Part shown: positions 19,464 to 30,339 of the stretch, piece after piece
How positions within the stretch are numbered: the first letter of the stretch is position 1
Layout of the letters: each line of letters starts with the position of its first letter
Source of the DNA: Effrenium voratum
Lineage: Eukaryota; Sar; Dinophyceae; Suessiales; Symbiodiniaceae
Assembly (NCBI GenBank): GCA_963377175.1
Contig: CAUJNA010003783.1
Coordinates: 558,004 to 622,003 of the forward strand
Length of the DNA: 64,000 bases
Reading direction: 5' to 3'
Made by a program: the position numbers and the translations under genes
The notes under the pieces: generated by a model
The model's input: the letters and a program-made list of their open reading frames with translations, nothing else
What the model was told of the DNA's origin: nothing
The model's database searches: none

Positions 19464-19920
19464 AACGGTTGGTTGGTTCGATACGGAAGCCAGGAAGATG
19501 ATCAGTTTGAAGGGACACCAAAGGAACCGATTCGTTTTTTTGTCGGGGTCCTCAACTTTAAGAAGCACCCAATATGAGCAGAGATGGCTGGTTTACGCAG
19601 GGACCTCCAACCGAGGCGCGGGAGGCCGAAAGCCGGGGGTTGCGAGCACCGGTTTCTATGGAGTTTTGGTTTTTGGACCCCGCTTGTAGCTGGTTTTAAA
19701 GGGAACACAGCGGCAATCCAAGAACTTGTAGGGGTCCCCCAGCTTCCCAAAGCCGTCTGAGCAATGCACAGTGTCGCAATCTGCGGAAGAAGGGAGCTGA
19801 CACGGCTCAACATGCCATGAGGAAAGCGGAGGGGCGGGGGGGGGGGGTTCCTCACCAAACACCCGCGTCAATTCGGGGACAATGAATCGTACATGGAGTG
19901 GGATAGGGATCCCTCTTGAG

Positions 19921-20121
19921 TGGTTGGTGCAAAAAAGAATCGCTAGATCTCCACCAAACCCCCAATCCACGGTCTCCCACTTTGATTTCCTTCACAAGAC
20001 GCATGGCTTCAGGGTGTCCCCTTTCTTCGGGCCAAGGTAAAAGATCCATCAGAACCCTTTCGATCGGAAGATCTCTTTCGAGCCTTTCGTTTGGACTGTT
20101 CGAAGGCAATGAATCCTTCAT
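19921..20121 (-). CDS. Possible minus-strand exon, unknown
   Basis: The minus frame reads MKDSLPSNSPNERLERDLPI, ERVLMDLLPWPEERGHPEAM and RLVKEIKVGDRGLGVWWRSS, then DSFLHQPLKRDPYP. Acidic/basic balance, tryptophans and the LVKEIKVGDRG segment look like genuine protein. The stop lies at 19852, and coding probably ends earlier. Minus frames continue upstream (20118-20357 and 20338-20910), so a minus-strand gene across 19.9-20.9 kb is possible. No family is recognised. Confidence 0.4.
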
Positions 20122-20337
20122 CCTTGCCTTCGGTTTCGCAAGGGGGTCGTTGTGAAAAGTGGCTTCCCTATTATGGAAAATTGGATTGGCCAGGCCTCCA
20201 TTTTAAACATCCCAGTCAGTCGCTTTTGGCTTTTGCTCCGCCCCGTTGACCTTACGACCAACATCGGGCAAAGTTGAACACCTGAAAGCACAGCCATCTC
20301 AATAGGAAACCAATAAATCGCGCAAGTTGGTTTTGTT

Positions 20338-20910
20338 TCAGGTGCTTTTTGAAACAAAAGGTCCTTTCAGCCAAGGCTGATGCTGGGTCGCATGCACCAG
20401 AGCGGCCTCTTTGAGCATTTGCTCTCCAACGAGACGGCACAGAGGTGCGCAAATTGTTCTTGGTCGTGCAGGTTTCAAAGTGGCATAACTCGAAGCTCGC
20501 ATCGGAGCAAACATGAGCCAATTCAAAAAGTTATCACAATTTGTGAGAGCTTGTTGAGTACTCGAAAGGACGGCAACAATATGCTTGCGCACCGCTTCGC
20601 TGGCTCTGGAGCGTATACTCCATTTGCAATCCAGCCAGTTGCCATGGTTTGTAGTGGAACCTTCGTCCCTTAGATCCGTTGGCATTTGTTGGGTGTCCAA
20701 ACAGGCACAATGATTATATGGGTTGCTCCGGGTTGAAGCCCCCTTTTGGTTTTTGGGTTTCTTGCGGACCGCTTTGTGAACGCGTGCGCGTGTTTGGCCA
20801 AATAATCCATGCCACATATGCGCAAGCTGGAACGGTCGAAAAGCCAAGACTAGCATGATTGTCAACGTGTTCACCACATTGATGATGTGTTTTTCTGTCC
20901 ATGGTGTCAT
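20338..20910 (-). CDS. Minus ORF of 190 codons, unknown
   Basis: Begins MTPWTEKHIINVVNTLTIML, then VLAFRPFQLAHMWHGLFGQT, and later WLDCKWSIRSRASEAVRKHI. The length is borderline for chance in 64 kb. The hydrophobic N-terminal half could be membrane-associated. It may belong with the minus segment at 19921-20121. No domain is recognised. Confidence 0.25.
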   Translation of the reverse strand: MTPWTEKHIINVVNTLTIMLVLAFRPFQLAHMWHGLFGQTRARVHKAVRKKPKNQKGASTRSNPYNHCACLDTQQMPTDLRDEGSTTNHGNWLDCKWSIRSRASEAVRKHIVAVLSSTQQALTNCDNFLNWLMFAPMRASSYATLKPARPRTICAPLCRLVGEQMLKEAALVHATQHQPWLKGPFVSKST

Positions 20911-21430
20911 CTCACATCACCTGCATGTTGGTGTCTGATATAAGTTCAACTACATCCACACACATTCATAGCAACGCTTGTCTACGCAAGTCAGCCTGCT
21001 GGTTGAGTTACTGGGGTGTCTTTTGTGAGGGTACGCCATTTTGGGGTTCCCCAAAACAAGACACCCATATGTGGTCCAATTGGAGCCAAGGCTCGCCAGA
21101 AATGAAAGCCGAGAGCCGAAATTGTTCCCAGGTCTTTGGGGGCACAGGGTCTTTTCAAAGGCTGATTCTATAGGTTCATATATGAACCCATGGTTTGGGG
21201 GCTAAATTCTCATGATTAAACCATAACGTTTAACTAACCCAGAAACTAGGAGTTCATACCAGGGGTTCATATCTGGACTTGTTCATTCAGCCTTTGGCGC
21301 AGCGGCTGCGAGGTATTTGTGCTGCGTTTCGCGGTCGCACCTCGAGATCGTGCCACAGTCTCGGGTGAGAACCCTCTGGGGCAAGAAACATGTGATTCAA
21401 CTTCTGAATACTCAGACCGACAGATATTTG

Positions 21431-21640
21431 GCTGTGGGTCAAAACCAACGGTATCCCATTTTGGGGTAGGTGAATTTCACCACCCATGTTAGAACCTATT
21501 ATTAGCGGTTGGATTGGGATGTTTACTTGGAGGTACGCTTTGGATTTTGAGAAGCCCATGGCCATATCCCATATACAAGCCTTTGCACTGGTAGAGCACA
21601 TGCCATCTATACTTGGATATGGGTCAAAATCAAGCCACCA
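21431..21640 (+). mobile_element. MITE-like family D, copy 1
   Basis: About 210 bp from GCTGTGGGTCAAAACCAACG to ATATGGGTCAAAATCAAGCC. It shares long blocks, inverted, with 34436-34625: ccattttggggtaggt, ggttggattgggatgtt and catatcccatatacaagcc. Confidence 0.85.
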
Positions 21641-21762
21641 AAATCAATTTAACTTCTATTTGCAGCGGGTGTTGGCAACGTCCATGCGGAAAAAACAAAG
21701 ACGGTCCTAAAAAACCGGAGGTGCTGATCGTAAGCCCCGCATGTTCGACAACACAGTTTTCA

Positions 21763-21871
21763 GTTGCCCAAAGCGAATCGACCTTTTGACCTTTTGGCTT
21801 TCCCATGTTGGTCCATTTTTAGTAGAGGTACCAAAAGGCTAACCTTTTAGTTCTGGGTCTTTTGGGCAACC
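21763..21871. mobile_element. MITE-like family J, best copy
   Basis: Ends gttgcccaaagcgaatcgac and gggtcttttgggcaac. The interior ttttgaccttttggctttccc and accaaaaggctaaccttttag are mutually inverted, giving a nearly full palindrome. Confidence 0.75.
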
Positions 21872-22351
21872 GAGCATGGGTGTCTTACTTTTGAGGGTGT
21901 CCTTTTCAGGTTGGTTTAAAGACATGAAAGCCGCCATTTTGGGGGTCCTCTTGAACGAAAGGCCCACATGCGCGAGCAAGCCTAGCACAATGCGACCCTC
22001 ACCTTCTGTACTGAATGAGGGTGGCTACTCCAAGAAAAGGGGGCAGCCCTTTTTTCAAGGTGTCATGTTTGGTGGTTTTGAAGGGAAACCACAAAGACCC
22101 ACTGGCAGGTACATGCAAGTGAGCTAAACAGCACGGTTGCCCAGTTGATCCTTTGGCGTTTGATGATTTCCCTTCAAGCAAGACAATCATGGCTTGATTT
22201 GGCCTGCAACAAATGGGTGCGGGGTGTCAAACAGATGCCCGGCACGTTTGGTTGTGCTGCCTTTTAAAGGGGGTACCAGAAAGGACAACTCCCAAACTCT
22301 CTGATCGGGCAAACCTGTCCAGGCACATTGCATGCTTTTATTCGTGTTTCT

Positions 22352-23077
22352 TCACTTTGACCTCTTGAAGACCTTGAGGGCCTTTAGGGGGTAGACTAAA
22401 TATGAAACACAATCTGAAGGTCGTATTTTCCTTGCACCCCACGGGCAAGTTAATGCCTTGTTTGGTTTCAATCGTTGCCCATTGACCATTGCAAATTGAC
22501 CTTTTGACCTGGTAGTTGTCTGGTTGTTGGTTCGGTTTCGGTCAAGACCCAAACAAGTTGCTTTGGATTTTGAATTATTTTGACTTTCTTTGGACATGTC
22601 GACCATGCTGCCCCCACCACCGCAACCACGTGCAGGTGTTCTTTGGGGTATGCCACACTTATCCCCCAGGCCTGCTTCGCCAAAACAGACCCTGATGTAT
22701 GAAGCCCGATGCTTCCAGGATTCTGGAGTCAAACACCCCAATGGTGTTTCCTCCCCCCAGAACAGGGCTGCATGAAAGAAGGAATTTTTAGAACACTTCT
22801 GTGATACCAGAGCTGTTCTCTCGCCGATGTCCCACGAGAGAATTGAGCAGGCAGCTCCAGCCCTGTCTGGGTAGGTGTCTGACCTCAAAAATGGTTGGCT
22901 TCCTTCTTTTGGTTCCACCTTCAACGCAGGCAACGAGACCACTCGGCGGTCCGGTCGGGCAGAAATCTCACCGAGGCCCAAAGGCGGCGGAGAGTTTGAG
23001 GCGCGCCGCGCTTCAGAAGCCCCCGTTAGACGGCTGGTGACACCCAAAAAGAGGCAAGGGGTCCCAGCACCCCGCAA
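22352..23077 (-). CDS. Long minus ORF, 241 codons, unknown
   Basis: The frame starts MRGAGTPCLFLGVTSRLTGA, continues RPDRRVVSLPALKVEPKEGS and SWDIGERTALVSQKCSKNSF, with a later GCGGGGSMVDMSKESQ linker. Its length is above chance expectation but not decisive. A plus frame across 22931-23036 (RRSGRAEISPRPKGGGEFEA) has a possible acceptor and a GTGACA donor, so strand is uncertain. No domain is recognised. Confidence 0.3.
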   Translation of the reverse strand: MRGAGTPCLFLGVTSRLTGASEARRASNSPPPLGLGEISARPDRRVVSLPALKVEPKEGSQPFLRSDTYPDRAGAACSILSWDIGERTALVSQKCSKNSFFHAALFWGEETPLGCLTPESWKHRASYIRVCFGEAGLGDKCGIPQRTPARGCGGGGSMVDMSKESQNNSKSKATCLGLDRNRTNNQTTTRSKGQFAMVNGQRLKPNKALTCPWGARKIRPSDCVSYLVYPLKALKVFKRSK

Positions 23078-23554
23078 CTGCTGTTTTGTTTTCTACGTCC
23101 AAAATCGGTCCAACAAGCAGCAGCGGGTACTTGTCACTGTAATTCTTGAAGTGTGGTTCCCTTGCTTACAGACTTATTTACTCGATTTCTTTTTGGGATG
23201 GTCATCATTTTGCTGAGGTGACAAACCCATGTACTTTTTTTGTTGTGTTGTCATCATCTTACCAGGTTGTTTTTGGGGGATCAAAGTCAATAGTCCCACC
23301 ACTTGGGAGAGGTTAATCTGAGATTGCAGATGCAAAGCAATTTAGGCTGCCGTTTTTGAGGGTTCCACACTTTTCAGGAAGGAAGCACCACCCGTTTCCT
23401 TTTTTTGGTGGGCTCCCCACAAAAAATGGCCACCCCAGACAGGAAGTGTGTGTTCCCTTTTTCTACCAGGGTCGCTGGTTGCAACTGGCCCCGAAGCTAG
23501 TCTTATCCATCCAAAAGCTCACGGGGTAGGGCTCGGAGTGGAGGCCCTGGGAGG

Positions 23555-23898
23555 TTGTCAGCCAACGTTGTAGCGCGCTCACTTTGCTTTGCTTGGCCGC
23601 TATCAGAAAGCCAAAAGAAAAGCATCAAAAAGAAGAATGCACGGTTCTCGGCTCATGTGTTTAAGTGGTTAAGGGTTTTTGTTTCTCGCTTCTTTGACTC
23701 TGGCGATTTTTGCATGGGGCTGAAAAAAGGACAGTTCTTGCCAACATACCAAGGGTTGGCGAGTAGGATTGGTGTGCCCTTGTTCAAGTCCTTTGTGGTG
23801 GCTGTCAGAGGTTCCAGTACATGTTCTTCACTTCGCAAAAGGCAGGGCTTCCCATGCTTCCCTCGAATATTTAGACGTAACATGTTGGCCAAATTGCA
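23555..23898 (+). CDS. Possible exon with perfect GTAAGT donor
   Basis: The plus frame is open from about 23555 and ends GLKKGQFLPTYQGLASRIGV, PLFKSFVVAVRGSSTCSSLR, KRQGFPCFPRIFRRNMLAKL. The reading runs into a textbook donor (TTGCAA|GTAAGTCAG at 23899). Basic, with no recognised domain. The upstream limit of the exon is unknown, and the protein-like part begins at about 23715. Confidence 0.4.
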
Positions 23899-24230
23899 AG
23901 TAAGTCAGAACCATATTTTCGGAAAAAAAGAAGAAACACACTGAACAGACACAGATGGTTTGGTTCTGACCCACGTTTTGTCCAAGTGTTGGTAGCCTAA
24001 GGTATACAGGGTGGACTGAAAGGGGAGGAGGTGTTTCATCCAGGGTTAAGCGGCCCTTCGGAATGGAGGATGACAGACTATTTGGTCATGCATCATTTAA
24101 CTGCAACCCGGTCACGTGCATCAACGGCTGAAAAGCAATCTCTGATTGGCGCAAGCTGCCTGGGTGAGGGGTCTTGATCTAAGAGGACCTCGGGCTTGCT
24201 TTGAGTTTTGTTTGTATTGGTTCTTTGATG

Positions 24231-24585
24231 GTTTGGTTTGGTGTGGTGTGGTTTGACTTGGCTTGCTTGCTTGCTCGCTGGCTGGCTTGCTTGCTTGCTT
24301 GGGTGCTTGCTTTCTTGTTGTGTGTGTGTGAGCGTGTGAGTGTGTGTGTGTGAGTGTTGTATGTGTGTGGTTGTTTCTTTTTTTGTTTGTTAGGTTGGTT
24401 GTTTGTTGGTTCGTTTCTGTGCCTGCTTGCTTGCCTGCCTGCCTGCCTGCTTGCTTGCTTGCCTGCTTGCTTGCTTGCTTGCTTGCTTGAGTGCTTGGGT
24501 GCTTGGGTGCTTGGGTGCTTGAGTGCTTGGGTGCTTGGGTGCTTCGGTGCTTGGGTTGGTTGATTGGTTGGTTGTTTGTTTGATT
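24231..24585. repeat. TTGC/CTGC and GT low-complexity tract
   Basis: Runs of cttgcttgcttgc, cctgcctgcc, a gtgtgtgtgtg block and gggtgcttgggtgctt. Both strands are open across it only because the tetranucleotides lack stops (for example Lys-Gln-Ala-Ser repeats on minus). Not a gene. Confidence 0.9.
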
Positions 24586-24869
24586 GACTTGCTCCTGCCA
24601 GTATATAGCTCCTTCTGCTTTCTTGGAATTCGTAGCAGGGTCAGGCAATGTTGTGTTTAATAAGGAACCAGCCTTTGGCCCCCCCCTTCACGTGGACACC
24701 CCAAGCAGCTAGTTCAATCAAAGTCGCTAAAAATGCGATGGCACTTTAGAACACTGGTTTAGACAGTTCAATCAATAGTTGCTAGAACAGTAGTTATCCC
24801 CGTTTTTTTCCGGACCCTAGTTGCGTAAACGTCATTAATAATTAGGTTGTTTTTTTAGAGGAAAGCCAA

Positions 24870-25085
24870 ACAAAAGGGACCACCGCAGCCATTTTTCGAT
24901 CTCCTTTCCCTCACCCGCGGGCTTGCGTCACAGCTTTCTTTCCAAAGGAAAGCCAGAACAAAGAGGACAACTGCAGCCATTTTTAGGGAAAGCCAAAACA
25001 AAGGACCCCCGCAGCCATTTTTCGGGGTCCTTTCCCTCACCACGTCACAGCTGCTTTTAAAGGAAAGCCAAAACAGCCTGGACCC
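24870..25085. repeat. Imperfect tandem repeat of about 70-80 bp
   Basis: aggaaagccaaaacaaa, ggaccaccgcagccatttttcg and tcctttccctcacc recur three to four times, at about 24860, 24943, 24988 and 25060. Confidence 0.7.
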
Positions 25086-25128
25086 CCGCGGAAAAAAATG
25101 GGGGGGTTGATGCGCACCTTCGGCTTCG

Positions 25129-25290
25129 GCTTGGAAGGTGACCAACCAGAGCGCCAACCCCATCGCCATCTCCGGGCCGAAGCTCGGCAAGGGCGAGGCG
25201 GCCATCCTCAGGCGATCGCGGCCGACCCGGCCGAAGAGACCTCGAATCGAGCGGGGGGAAACGGAAGCTGGGAAATGGGGAAGGTTTGGG
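25129..25290 (+). CDS. Possible exon, basic and proline-rich
   Basis: The frame reads VTNQSANPIAISGPKLGKGE, AAILRRSRPTRPKRPRIERG and ETEAGKWGRFGPQAG. All three plus frames are open in this GC-rich patch, so the call rests on composition alone. No domain is recognised. Confidence 0.25.
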
Positions 25291-25802
25291 CCTCAGGCGG
25301 GTTTGGGGGGGAGTGGGGTGGGCATGCAAAAAGGGGGCGTTGGGGGAAGGGGTTTTGGGGGGGTGTTTCTGCCTTGGTTGCAGGCTTTATTGCCAGGCGC
25401 TTTATCTAAAAGTATGTCACAGTTGCTGGACAAATAAATCTGTCACAGTTGCTGGACAAGTAAAGAGCGACTGGCGATCCAGGTGCTGCAAGTTTGTGCC
25501 CGAGCGACAAGCCACAGATTCGGGAGTGAAACGAGCGATTTACCCCTATGATGAAGGTTATTTACTTGGTGATTCCTTGTTTCCAATTTGTAAGTTATAG
25601 TAATTTGCCCAGGGGTTGTTTAACAAGGCTGCTAAATTGAAAAACAAAACATATTAGAGTCGTTGGGTATTAAACTGTGTTCTGTTAGTTCTGTTTACCT
25701 CAGCATGGGAGAATGAGACCCTCATAAATTTCGTTTCAGGAGTCCGTTTGAAAGAGAACCACTGGACAACTGCCCACGTTCAGGGTTCTATTTGAAGACT
25801 AA

Positions 25803-25940
25803 TGTTGACCCCGGAAGAATGTTGACCCCAGTTTATTTGAATATGGGAGTGTTCCCCTAAAGTGGTCTGAATCCCCACTAAAACCGGGGAGAAGCACCCC
25901 ATATGAATGCACCGGGGTCAACATTCATCCGGGGTCAACA
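25803..25940. mobile_element. MITE-like family H, copy 2
   Basis: Ends tgttgaccccggaagaatg and cattcatccggggtcaaca, inverse complements. The core aagtggtctgaatccccac is shared with 11031. Confidence 0.8.
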
Positions 25941-26497
25941 AATTAACCCACGAGAGCCATGGAGCGCGAGACTCTGAGGGCTGGCGGAAATGGAAGCTTC
26001 TGATGGGGAAGCCTTGCTTGTGTCAGGTTGATAAAGGTTGTTTTTCCAGTTGCCCGTGTTTATTCAACACATGTGCAAGTGCCTTGTGGCGGGCCTTTTT
26101 TTGGTGGGGCTCCAAAAAACAACAGGGAACAGAGGGAGCATGAGTTTGAGGTTCCTTCGAATCTAACAAAAGGGTCTTTGCTTTGACCCTTTGTTCATGG
26201 TGAGATCTCTTTGTTCAAAGGTGTCCTTCAAATAGGTTCCATTTGTGTGTGTGTAGTTTTGATTTTTGATGAGTAAGAATCACTTAGCACATGGTTTGCC
26301 CCAATTGTGTCCAACCCATTTCCAACGAAATCTCCAGTTGTCAGCAGTACATATTGAGCTCGCGAACTGATTCCTGTCAAGGATCAGCCTTTCTCAGGTT
26401 ATCCCCCCCATTGGTAGTTCGGATTGGTTTGGGGATTTGTCCCCCATGTTCTTTCTGAGGAAAAATGTGAAGCCACCCAAAGAGCAACCTCCGAACC

Positions 26498-26545
26498 CTC
26501 ACTTGCCCGAAGCGAATCGGCCTTTTGACGTTCTAGCTCCTTTTT
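26498..26545. mobile_element. MITE-like family J, fragment
   Basis: cacttgcccgaagcgaatcgg followed by ccttttgacgtt. Only one end is recognisable. Confidence 0.5.
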
Positions 26546-26811
26546 TTTTGAACCAGTGAACCCAAGAAGTCAGAGCCTTTTTCCTCAGGTTATCCCCCCT
26601 GTTGCTAGTTTGGATTGGCTTGGGAGATTCGACCCCCCTGTTGGTAGTTCGGATTGGGGGATTTGACCCCCCCGGTTCATGTTTTCTGGGTCCCGGCCGG
26701 CTTCTCCTTGTCCATTGTCAGCCCAAGTCGGAGCCTTTCCTTTCTCCGGGTCTTGGCTGAGAACCATCGACCTTGTTTTGACGTTTTGGTTGTCCCCTTG
26801 GCAACCCGTTT

Positions 26812-26936
26812 CTAAGTCCCCCAGCTGGTGCCCGTTCTTTAACCCCTTTTTTGGTTGGGAGGGTTCCCCTACTAAAATAGACTACAGAAAGAAGTTGGTA
26901 CCAACTTATTCTAACCTCTCTACTGGAGGACCTAGA
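26812..26936 (+). mobile_element. MITE-like family A, copy 3
   Basis: CTAAGTCCCCCAGCTGG to CTACTGGAGGACCTAG with the shared interior. Flanks GTTT and ATTT could be a 4-bp target duplication with one mismatch. Confidence 0.85.
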
Positions 26937-26983
26937 TTTTTTGGGTGGCCCCAAAATTTATGCGCCTTTTTGTTGGGTCCAAT

Positions 26984-27121
26984 CTGGCTGAGAGCCACCC
27001 AGCCCAAGCGGTTGGACGGTTAGACGTCAGAGGCCTGGCAGCTGCATCGACTTCATTGGCACTCACTCGGATGGCTCCGGCCAGACGGTGGCCGGGGGCC
27101 ACTCACGAGTACCGTGGATAG
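26984..27121 (+). CDS. Possible exon after a family A element
   Basis: The frame LAESHPAQAVGRLDVRGLAA then ASTSLALTRMAPARRWPGAT is open to TAG. It lies 48 bp downstream of a family A copy. GC-rich and protein-like, with no other support. Confidence 0.25.
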   Translation: MAESHPAQAVGRLDVRGLAAASTSLALTRMAPARRWPGATHEYRG

Positions 27122-27395
27122 GTCACCAGTCTTAGGCCTTGAAAGGTGGCTATTCACGGGGACCATGTCTACGGGCACGGAGTTTTGCTCATGGCACATG
27201 AATTTTAGTGGACATGTGATTTAGGGGTTTTTGTCCACAAAGTCACTCACTTTTTGAGTGGGTTCTGTAGAAAGCACAGCCGAAAGTGGTACTAGTAGGT
27301 GTATTTGTCCCAGGTTGCTTAAGCTACCCTTTGGCCTCATGGCTTAGTGGCTACTTCCCTTTGCTTACGAACATGTGTTATTTTGCTTTTTGGTT

Positions 27396-27463
27396 TTTAA
27401 GGGAATCTATCACTATTGGAAATCTCTTTTTTTTTCCAGGGGGCTTAAGCAAATGGAAGGCTA
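27396..27463. mobile_element. MITE-like family K, fragment
   Basis: ttaagggaatctatcactattgg then ggggcttaagcaaatggaag, as at 62487. Confidence 0.65.
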
Positions 27464-27585
27464 AAAGAGGTCAGTGTCGAACAAAGCTCATTTGGTGCCC
27501 TCCTTGGCTGATAAGGGCCTAGCTCGCTAGCCCGCTGGCCCGCTGGCCCACTGGCCTCAACCAAGGAAGGCCATCTGCATTTGAG

Positions 27586-28060
27586 GTGATATCGACAGGT
27601 GAGGCTTGCGATTTCGAGTTCACCTCACATTTGACCGCGTGGCAGCCTTTGTGTGTGTGTGTGTATGTAAAAACTGGGGACCCTTGCATATGGTTGCAGT
27701 CCTTTTCGTGTCCTTCTACACTACCCAAACCCATCCCCAAACCACCCCAAGACCACCCCAGAACCATACTGCTTGCCTTGCGAGTGTTGCAGACACCGAT
27801 GTTTTTCTTTGAAAGTTTCGTGTTCGCCTCACATTTGCACAATTCACGCCAGGCGTTTATCTCATGGTCACGTGTTTGCTTTTTGTGCTGACACGAGCAA
27901 CCGTGTGGCGGCCTCTGCGTGTGTATGTCAAAACTGGGGACCCTTGCATATGGTGTCCTTTTGGTGTCCTTCTACACTACCCAAACCCAGCCCAAACCAC
28001 CCCAAGACTACCCCAAGACCAGCCCAAAACCATGCTAGCTTTCCTTTCTTGAAATTGGAC
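27586..28060. repeat. Direct duplication of about 270 bp spacing
   Basis: aaaactggggacccttgcatatgg and tgtccttctacactacccaaaccca occur at about 27669-27728 and again at about 27931-27990. Both are followed by ccaccccaagac, with diverged DNA between. Confidence 0.8.
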
Positions 28061-28195
28061 GAAACCACATAAAGACATCGGGCACATGGCCCATGGCACT
28101 CGCAAGGTCTATTTGAAGTTGCAGCTGCAAGAGCAACCACGGCGCCTCCGGCGGCATTCTGTGACTTTGATCTGGCGCAGGGTCAAAAGGATCAC

Positions 28196-28322
28196 TGACC
28201 CCCTATTAATCAACCCCAGATTATTAGTAGGGGGGTCAACCCCCGTGAACAATCCCCGCTAAAACCAGGGAGAAGCACCTCCATATTAATAAACATGGGT
28301 TTATTAATAGGGGGTGTTCATT
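28196..28322. mobile_element. MITE-like family H, copy 3
   Basis: tgaccccctattaatcaac and gggtttattaatagggggtg at the ends, with aatccccgctaaaaccagggagaagcac inside. Confidence 0.75.
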
Positions 28323-28346
28323 ACCATACATCTTTACCCTTGACCA

Positions 28347-28470
28347 CTTGCTGATGCGATAGGCAGGGAATGAGAAATGGAATGACCCCCAAAAAAAACA
28401 TCCAACTGGTGGTTTGCTTTCAGGCTAGCCAGGGTTCATTTCCACATTCCCTACTTATCGCACCAGCAAG
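28347..28470 (-). mobile_element. MITE-like family G, copy 3
   Basis: cttgctgatgcgataggcag to cttatcgcaccagcaag. This is the best-preserved copy. On the minus strand it runs CTTGCTG|GTGCGATAAG ... CGCATCAG|CAAG. Confidence 0.85.
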
Positions 28471-29550
28471 ACTAAGATGATGCTGGTGGAAACGATTGAA
28501 CTCCTAGGTTCAAAGGCTCAGCGACTTTTGTGGTTTCCTCTTCTTTGTTTTTGCCAGAGGTGTCCTGAAACCGTGGCAGGTCTTCGGTTATATCTTATCC
28601 ATTCTTATCCCGTACTTACAAGCACTTAGATGATTTGTTCGGGGACTCCTCAGGCTCAGTAATTGGTCAGTGTCGAAGGACCACGACTGCTTTGTTTGCC
28701 TAGTGTTGACAGTGCCATATGCATGCAAAGGCCACAACCGTTTGCTCTCAATCGCGCAGCACCGTTTTAACATAAGCGAAACTGTGGCCGTGGAAGCAAC
28801 AAAAGCAACACATGGGTCTGTCCTTTAGGGGACCCAGAAACATGGTATATAGTTGTCCTTGTGGTTTTCTTTTCAAGCCACCAAACAAGGGCTATCCTCC
28901 AAAAAAGAGACACCCCTGTGCCCGCGGAAGCTTGTGAAAACCGTGTAGTAGAAACATGCAACCGTGGAATCTTTGTGGGCGCCGTGATTTGTGCACGGTA
29001 AAATGCTGAATCATGATTGAATCGACACATCGCAGGTTCCCTTGTATGCGGACGTTAACCTTTGGATCATAGTGGCATCAACGCATGGCAGATTCCTTGT
29101 CTGCGACCAGCAACATGAGTAGATATTGGTGGAATCAACATGACATGGTGGGAGACTCAAACCAGCGGGGGGGGGGGGGTTGTGAGGGGAGGTGCTGACA
29201 ACCGCTTTTGGAGGCCTTCTCGAACGCGAATGTCCCTATAATTGTCGCTTTTGGGTGGGTATATGGCTGAATTTGCTCTTTTCGGGGTGATGTGTTCTGG
29301 AGAAATATAGCGACCACTGGAAATGACGAGGTTGTCTAAAGAAAATCACGTTTTTTGGGGCCAACCCAGGCCAAAACATGCCTTTCCCCCCCCCCCCGCG
29401 GACAACTATTGAACCAAGGAACCGCCCCTCATCCCCCCCCCCCCGCGGTTCTTGTGGTCAAAGGCCCTGAAGTTGTCGTTCAGGTTGGGGGAGCACAAGT
29501 GGCGAGTTGAATGGGAACGGGACCAAAAGAAAGGTGGCTCCCAGTCATCC

Positions 29551-29632
29551 CCTTAGCTTTTAGCCTTTGAGTGTTTAGTGGGGGGTTCCATTTAACCCAC
29601 TAAAAGTTAAAATTTCAGCAGGGGATCTGAGG
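29551..29632. mobile_element. MITE-like family B, copy 1
   Basis: ccttagcttttagcctttg to cagcaggggatctgagg, with agtgtttagtggggggttcc and aacccactaaaagttaaa inside. It is shared with 62746. Confidence 0.75.
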
Positions 29633-29833
29633 AATCTGAGGGCAGCCCAGAAAAGAAAGGTGATAAGTTGTTCGCTGTGACATTTGGAGCATACGCTCTC
29701 GACTCCGTTGATGAGGGTGGTTGGCAGAAAGAGGAGGGTTACTCTGCAGAGCTCACCTTGGGCAAAGCAAAGCGACCTCGGGTTCTGGTTTGCGAGTGCG
29801 GGCCACATGCTTCAGATTGGCGAGGTGTGAAAT

Positions 29834-29933
29834 GGGTATGAATCAAAATTAAACCACCAAGGGACCGCAGGTTTTAGTCCATGTTTCCATTTACCAGGGT
29901 TCCATTTTGGGTACATATTTTTGACCCACGGCC
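29834..29933. mobile_element. MITE-like family C, copy 2
   Basis: gtatgaatcaaaattaaacc to atttttgacccacggcc. The interior gggaccgcaggttttagtcc and atttaccagggttcc is shared with 33481, 37807 and 48294. Confidence 0.8.
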
Positions 29934-30190
29934 TTGTGACATCGCCAAGATCCGTCTTCCCCTTTTAGCACCAGCACATTGAAGGAGCCCAGCGGCACAG
30001 GCGAACAACATATCGTCCTTGCCAGGACAGCATGGCACCTAGGGTCGTTTCCTCAGGAAGAAATGTGCCATCTTGGAATGATCAAGCAACTTGTAGTGCT
30101 GCGTGAATGTACATTTCACGACTTCTTCACTTTGAACATAGTTCAATTGTTGCCAGCACCCCCCCCAACAACTGCCTTTTTGGACAGCAC

Positions 30191-30336
30191 TTGAGCCACA
30201 ATCAAAACCCGGGTAGATGAAGGTTGGTAAGGGACAATCCCAACCATAAAGAGCTGCGGATATCCGCCTTCTTAATTCCTTACATGGTTCCGGGATTGTG
30301 ACCATTCTAGTACCGGGTTTTGATTGTGACTCACTT
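30191..30336. mobile_element. MITE-like family F, copy 2 (complete)
   Basis: TTGAGCCACAATCAAAACCC at the left and GGGTTTTGATTGTGACTCA at the right, with gggacaatcccaaccat and tgcggatatccgcc inside. Confidence 0.85.
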
Positions 30337-30339
30337 GAG

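Noticed and set aside
24121..24648. 175-codon minus ORF with Lys-Gln-Ala-Ser repeats
   Set aside because: Translation of TTGC/CTGC tetranucleotide repeats.
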